In this document: in pieces, positions 60,371-64,000 of the stretch | Numbering within the stretch: position 1 is the stretch's first letter | Layout of the letters: every line of letters starts with the position of its first letter | From: Paenibacillus herberti | GTDB lineage: Bacteria > Bacillota > Bacilli > Paenibacillales > Paenibacillaceae | Direction of reading: 5' to 3' | NCBI RefSeq assembly: GCF_002233675.1 | Contig: NZ_NMUQ01000001.1 | Location: 444,680-508,679 of the forward strand | DNA length: 64,000 nucleotides | Notes under the pieces: model-generated | Told to the model about the DNA's origin: nothing | Database searches by the model: none | What the model saw: the letters and a program-made list of their open reading frames with translations, nothing else | Program-made: the position numbers and the translations under genes

Positions 60371-61366
60371 CTAGATTTTGGGGGCGGGGTCTTCGCTTGG
60401 AGCGCTGCGCGAACGCAGCGTAGGCAAGTAGCAGAGCGGCAGTACGAGCAGGGAGCAGATGACATTGAAAAGCGTCTGCGCATGAGCGAGTTGGGCTGCC
60501 GCTCCGCCGCCGAACCAAGCCGCCGCTGCCGCTAGCTGTGGTGTTAGAGGAAGGAACAGGGCAGCGCCGCCTACATTAAGGGCGACATGGAACCAGGCGA
60601 CTCCCATACCGGCTCGAGATCCGCCGATAGAGGCGAGGACGGCAGTAACGCAGGTGCCAACGTTGGCGCCGATGATAATAGCAATGCCAAGCTCGGGAGG
60701 CAGCACGCCAGTAGCCGCCAGGCTCATTGCCATGCCGATGACGGCGGCGCTGCTGTGCACGGCTGCTGTTAGGATAGCCCCGGCCAGCAGACCCCAGAGC
60801 AGGCTGTCGCCGGAGCGCTCCATGAACCAGCTGAAAAAGGGGCTCTCCTGAACAGCAGCTCCGATTGATTTCATGACGGCGATGCCGGCAAGAATAAGAG
60901 CAAAGCCGAACAGAATCAGCGAAGCGCTGCGCAGCGGCTTCAGCCAGCGCTGATGCCGCTGTCCCCCCGAGGGACTCATCTCCCCGAGCACAGCGGTGAG
61001 CAGCCATCCGGCGAAGGCGGTCAGCAGCAGCGGTGCAGCCATCCGTTCGATTTCCAGTCCGATCAATTCGGTCGTCAGGCAAGTGCCGATATTGGTGCCA
61101 AGCACGATGCCGAGCGTGCGAGCAAAGGTCATTACGCCGGCATTTACCATGCCGATTGCAATGACGGTGACGGCGGTGCTGCTTTGCAATACCGCGCTAA
61201 TGACAGCTCCTGTGGCCAGACCGTGCAACGGGGTACGGGTGAATCGTTCTACTGCGGCGCTCATATAGCGTCCAGCGGAGCGATGCAGCGCATTTTCCAT
61301 CAGCTTCATGCCAAGCATGAAAATGGCGAAGCCGAGGACGGCGGGTAGGACGATGCTGCTAAGCAT
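60371..61366 (-). CDS. Na/Pi-cotransporter family protein
   Basis: A 331-residue membrane protein with two inverted Na/Pi-cotransporter (PF02690-type) repeats. Each repeat carries a QSS/HSS motif: AVLQSSTAVTVIAIGM and AAVHSSAAVIGMAMS, and paired GTNIGTCLTT and GANVGTCVTA segments. It lacks the PhoU tail found in some relatives. ATG at 61366 sits 9 bases after AAAGGAG; longer upstream starts are unlikely. It may take up or efflux phosphate, and is divergent from the RlmI-like gene. Confidence 0.85.
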   Translation of the reverse strand: MLSSIVLPAVLGFAIFMLGMKLMENALHRSAGRYMSAAVERFTRTPLHGLATGAVISAVLQSSTAVTVIAIGMVNAGVMTFARTLGIVLGTNIGTCLTTELIGLEIERMAAPLLLTAFAGWLLTAVLGEMSPSGGQRHQRWLKPLRSASLILFGFALILAGIAVMKSIGAAVQESPFFSWFMERSGDSLLWGLLAGAILTAAVHSSAAVIGMAMSLAATGVLPPELGIAIIIGANVGTCVTAVLASIGGSRAGMGVAWFHVALNVGGAALFLPLTPQLAAAAAWFGGGAAAQLAHAQTLFNVICSLLVLPLCYLPTLRSRSAPSEDPAPKI

Positions 61367-61519
61367 GGACGTGGACTCCTTTGAACCGGCTGAGCCGGAA
61401 AATTCGTTTGTCCTATCGTATGTGGACGGGCGGGCTTGCATGACCAAGCCTATATTTAACAATGACGGACCTTGAAGCGGGTGAACTCGCTTCCAGGACA
61501 GCGGAAGGATGAGAGCATC

Positions 61520-63073
61520 GTGAGCAGAGCGAAGCTATATTTATTTAAGAAGAAAACAAGGCGTCTGGAGCAAGGGCAGCCATGGGTTTACGCTGGAGAG
61601 ATTGAACGTATGGAAGGGGAAGCCGAGCCGGGTGCGATGGTTGATGTGCTGGCCTCGAATGGACGTTATTTGGCATCGGGTTATTGGAATCCGGCCTCGC
61701 AAATCCGTGTGCGTGTCATCGCTCGCCAGCCAGAGGTAGAGCTCGATGAGATTTTCTTGACGGCAAAGCTGCAGGAATGCCGTGCTCATCGGGAGCGTTT
61801 CCTAAATGAGCGGGACTGTCGCCTGGTGTATGGTGAAGCGGATTATTTGCCAGGGCTCGTGGTGGATCGCTTTGCGGATGTGCTTGTTGTGCAAATTTTG
61901 ACACTCGGCATGGACTTGCGTCGGGAAGAGCTGGTAAAGGCTCTTGTGAGTGTATTCCAGCCAAAGGGCATCTACGAGCGCAGCGACGTTGGTGTACGTA
62001 AGCTTGAGGGTCTGGAGGAGCGGACCGGCGTGTTATATGGTGACTGCCCCCGCATCGTGGAAATTGTGGAAAATGGCATCGTGATGGAAGTTGACCTCGT
62101 TGAGGGCCAAAAGACGGGCTATTTTTACGATCAGCGGGAAAACCGCGCCTCGATCGAGCCGCTCATGAAGGGCTGGGGCGCACGCAGCGGTATTTCACTG
62201 GAGCAGCGTCCGGTGGACGAGCTGCCGGATGGTTGGGAAGCGGCTAGTCCGAGTGGGGCTATTTTCGCGAAAAAGGTTGAAGGCGGAGCTGCAGCTGCTG
62301 GACAAGCTGTTGCTGGCAACAGCTTGATGGCAGAGTCGCGTATTCATGCTCAAGAGGCGGAACAGGACGGTAGCCGTATGGCGCTTGTGCCGGTCAACCG
62401 TGGCGGCAAGGTTGTCACGTACCCGCTTTGGGATGGCGCGACGGTGCTGGAATGTTTTGCACATACGGGCAGCTTCACGCTGCATGCCTGCAAATACGGC
62501 GCAAAAAAGGTAACCTGCCTGGACGTGTCGGAGCATGCAATTGAGACGGCGCGCAGAAATGTAGAGCGCAATGGCTTCAGTGACCGGGTAGAGTTTGTTG
62601 TTGATGATGCGTTCCAGTACCTTCGCCAGCAAATGAAGGGCATCGAGGAGCGGACTTTCCGAGCGGGAGTGGCAGCGGGCGCCGCAGGGACAAAGGGTGC
62701 AGGGGCAAAAAGCGTAGATACGTCTAAGCCGATGAGCGGCGGCGGACGTACTTGGGATGTAGTTATTCTGGACCCGCCAGCTTTTGCCAAAACGAAAGGC
62801 GCTGTCGAGGGAGCCTGTCGAGGTTACAAGGACATTAATCTGCATGGCATGAAGCTGGTCAACGAAGGCGGCTATCTCGTGACGGCGAGCTGCTCTTATC
62901 ACATGAAGCCGGAGCTGTTCCTGGAGACGATCCAAGACGCGGCAGCTGATGCCGGCAAGTCGCTTCGCCTGATTGAATGGCGTGCCGCTGGCAAGGATCA
63001 TCCGCAATTGCTCGGTGTAGCAGAAGGCCATTACCTGAAGTTCGCGGTGTTTGAGGTGCGGAGTTTGGCTTAG
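61520..63073 (+). CDS. RlmI-like class I rRNA methyltransferase with insertions
   Basis: A 517-residue methyltransferase with an N-terminal PUA-type domain (RAKLYLFKKKTRRLEQGQPW) and a C-terminal SAM domain like RlmI (23S rRNA m5C1962). Motifs are KTGYFYDQRENRASIEPL, VLECFAHTGSFTLHACKYGA, VVILDPPAFAKTKGAVEGAC and YLVTASCSYHMKPELF. Ordinary relatives have about 390-400 residues. The extra length is mainly an insert between the FYDQR motif and SAM motif I (about residues 222-308), plus an Ala/Gly-rich insert before the DPPAF motif. GTG 61520 lies behind GGAAGGATGAGAG. It is the last gene seen before the repeat-rich end. Confidence 0.85.
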   Translation: MSRAKLYLFKKKTRRLEQGQPWVYAGEIERMEGEAEPGAMVDVLASNGRYLASGYWNPASQIRVRVIARQPEVELDEIFLTAKLQECRAHRERFLNERDCRLVYGEADYLPGLVVDRFADVLVVQILTLGMDLRREELVKALVSVFQPKGIYERSDVGVRKLEGLEERTGVLYGDCPRIVEIVENGIVMEVDLVEGQKTGYFYDQRENRASIEPLMKGWGARSGISLEQRPVDELPDGWEAASPSGAIFAKKVEGGAAAAGQAVAGNSLMAESRIHAQEAEQDGSRMALVPVNRGGKVVTYPLWDGATVLECFAHTGSFTLHACKYGAKKVTCLDVSEHAIETARRNVERNGFSDRVEFVVDDAFQYLRQQMKGIEERTFRAGVAAGAAGTKGAGAKSVDTSKPMSGGGRTWDVVILDPPAFAKTKGAVEGACRGYKDINLHGMKLVNEGGYLVTASCSYHMKPELFLETIQDAAADAGKSLRLIEWRAAGKDHPQLLGVAEGHYLKFAVFEVRSLA

Positions 63074-63118
63074 TGGACAAAAGCGAGGGAGATAAGTGGA
63101 CAAAAACAAGAGAGATAA
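63073..63118 (+). repeat. Imperfect 23-bp tandem repeat
   Basis: Two copies of GTGGACAAAAnCnAGnGAGATAA stand head to tail directly at the RlmI-like stop, with three differences. Confidence 0.75.
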
Positions 63119-63220
63119 TCGGAATAACTTCGTTTTTGGCACGGGCAGAAGCGAGATAGACCGGTAGTGACAGGGCTTACTGGGAGGAGCAGCTGCCCAT
63201 TATTGCCGAGGAAATATTTC

Positions 63221-63254
63221 TGTAATATAAGGTCGGAAGCGACCTTATATTACA
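63221..63254. repeat. Strong inverted repeat without T tract
   Basis: TGTAATATAAGGTC and GACCTTATATTACA pair perfectly around GGAAGC. No T run follows, so it is not a typical terminator and may be an operator, a small RNA hairpin or a mobile-element end. Confidence 0.8.
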
Positions 63255-63593
63255 ATAAGTAACTGTAGTGGTCCGGGAGGCCGGTCCGATACAGAAGTAC
63301 GCCCGGATGATTTCCGGGCCGTTGGATAGCCCTGCATGCGTATCCTGCTTATCCCTGTCCGCTATTTGCCTTTCGGCAGTGCTTCAATCACAATCTCCGC
63401 CCATTTAGTCGGGCCATACAGCGATGTCATTAGTATGGATATGGTCCTGCATAATTTGTATGATTTTTCACTCAAAGCGCATTTGGGCCGTGCTGATTTT
63501 CTGGATTTTATACGAGAAATCGTACAAAAAAATTTCGTTGGCCCACGGAAGCCAGGTTCAATATAGGTGTCTATAAAGTTTTACTACACACTG

Positions 63594-63618
63594 GCCCGGA
63601 TGTTTTCCGGGCTTTTTT
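63594..63618 (+). terminator. Rho-independent terminator
   Basis: GCCCGGA and TCCGGGC form a stem followed by TTTTTT. The same hairpin sequence without the T run occurs at 63301-63319. Confidence 0.75.
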
Positions 63619-63879
63619 ACGTCCCGCGGCATCTTCATGGCAGGGTCTCGTGCAGGCGAGAGAAGACGATTCAGCCCCTTGTTTTCTGACCTTCGACAGA
63701 ACACTGCTTACTCGATACATTCGCTGCTAGGAACGTGTCCATAGCAAATGCGGCATGACTTCCCTCACAACGATCTCCGTTCATGCCGCTGATCTATTTT
63801 TGCGGACGAGATCTTTCTGTCAATACGTGGACAAAATACAAGGTGGTAGTGAATCAGCAAGTTTTGTTGTTCTGTATCC

Positions 63880-63985
63880 ATTAGTTACTGCAGCAAATAG
63901 AAGCAAAGAGGCAAGACGATTAAGGCAGGATGCCCCCTCTTCTTGGAGTCTATTCATCCCACGGCTGAAGCCATGGGCTTTCTAG
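63880..63985 (+). mobile_element. Remnant of an IS200/IS605-type element (TnpB tail and end hairpin)
   Basis: One frame reads ANRSKEARRLRQDAPSS, much like the C-terminus of many TnpB proteins. It is followed by TCATCCCACGGCTGAAGCC and ATGGGCTTTC, the kind of imperfect hairpin found at the right end of IS605-group elements. No upstream part of tnpB is present, so it is a decayed end. Confidence 0.5.
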
Positions 63986-64000
63986 CCTCGGTTACTGTAA

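Larger units (their letters stand above)
63119..63960. other. Gene-poor tail with hairpins
   Basis: No convincing intact gene is seen. It holds a strong 14-bp inverted repeat at 63221-63254 and two copies of GCCCGGATGnTTTCCGGGC near 63301 and 63594. An open frame at 63336-63566 (76 residues) lacks a ribosome binding site and known domains. A TnpB-like fragment begins near 63880. Confidence 0.45.

Noticed and set aside
60361-60390. GC-rich hairpin as a terminator of the NUDIX or Na/Pi gene
   Set aside because: It overlaps the last codons of the Na/Pi gene and has no T run on either strand.
63336-63566. 76-residue open frame as a gene
   Set aside because: It has no ribosome binding site and no recognisable domain, and it lies in a repeat-rich stretch.
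1-64000. CRISPR arrays, tRNA or rRNA genes
   Set aside because: I saw no regularly spaced direct repeats of CRISPR type and no tRNA or rRNA signature while reading both strands, although a dedicated scan was not possible.

Overview
The window looks like a chromosome segment of a spore-forming member of the Firmicutes, most likely Paenibacillus or a close Paenibacillaceae relative. The basis is the gene order gpr-spoIIP-yqxA-lepA-hemW-hrcA-grpE-dnaK-dnaJ ... prmA-rsmE-mtaB, the consensus CIRCE operator, the strong AGGAGG-type ribosome binding sites with many TTG/GTG starts, the moderately high GC content and the spore genes. No species can be named from sequence alone.

Layout. (1) 1-2.3 kb: the 3' end of a polymorphic toxin gene whose C-terminus carries the residue pattern of CD38-type ADP-ribosyl cyclases, followed by a small immunity-type gene. 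(2) 2.3-6.5 kb: an L-rhamnose mutarotase, then a vanR-vanS-vanY-vanZ-like set (two-component system, D,D-carboxypeptidase, VanZ) with no vanHAX ligase genes. (3) 6.5-12.9 kb: an Rpn-type nuclease gene, an ECF sigma/anti-sigma pair, holA, a secreted PHP-domain protein and rpsT. (4) 12.9-26.9 kb: sporulation and translation genes (gpr, spoIIP, yqxA-like, lepA, hemW), a few small genes, and the CIRCE-controlled hrcA-grpE-dnaK-dnaJ operon.

(5) 26.9-53.1 kb: accessory DNA lying between dnaJ and prmA, which are usually neighbours in Bacillales. It holds a complete iron-siderophore locus: two FecCD permeases, a substrate-binding protein fused to stalk domains, a lipoprotein, an ATPase, an FhuF-like reductase, then an operon of ATP-grasp ligase, diaminobutyrate aminotransferase, MFS exporter, three IucA/IucC (NIS) synthetases, an SbnG/AcsB-like aldolase and an SbnH/AcsE-like decarboxylase. 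Three Fur-box-like sites sit on well-formed promoters. The content matches the achromobactin gene set, plus an ATP-grasp ligase that set lacks. Downstream are two insertion sequences with identifiable ends, a 5'-truncated RHS/YD-repeat gene with a Hint domain and C-terminal toxin, its putative immunity gene, a gene split by the second IS, and a cytochrome P450.

(6) 53.1-64 kb: prmA, an M50 protease, an ECF41-type sigma factor downstream of an FAD oxidoreductase preceded by an ECF41-like promoter, rsmE, mtaB, a NUDIX hydrolase, a Na/Pi-cotransporter-like protein, a RlmI-like methyltransferase with unusual insertions, and a repeat-bearing tail with a decayed IS605-type end.

Working together: Fur would switch on synthesis, export, re-import and reductive iron release of one citrate-based siderophore. 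HrcA/CIRCE controls the chaperone operon. The two toxin-immunity modules suggest contact-dependent competition. All functions are inferred by reading the sequence; no database search was run.
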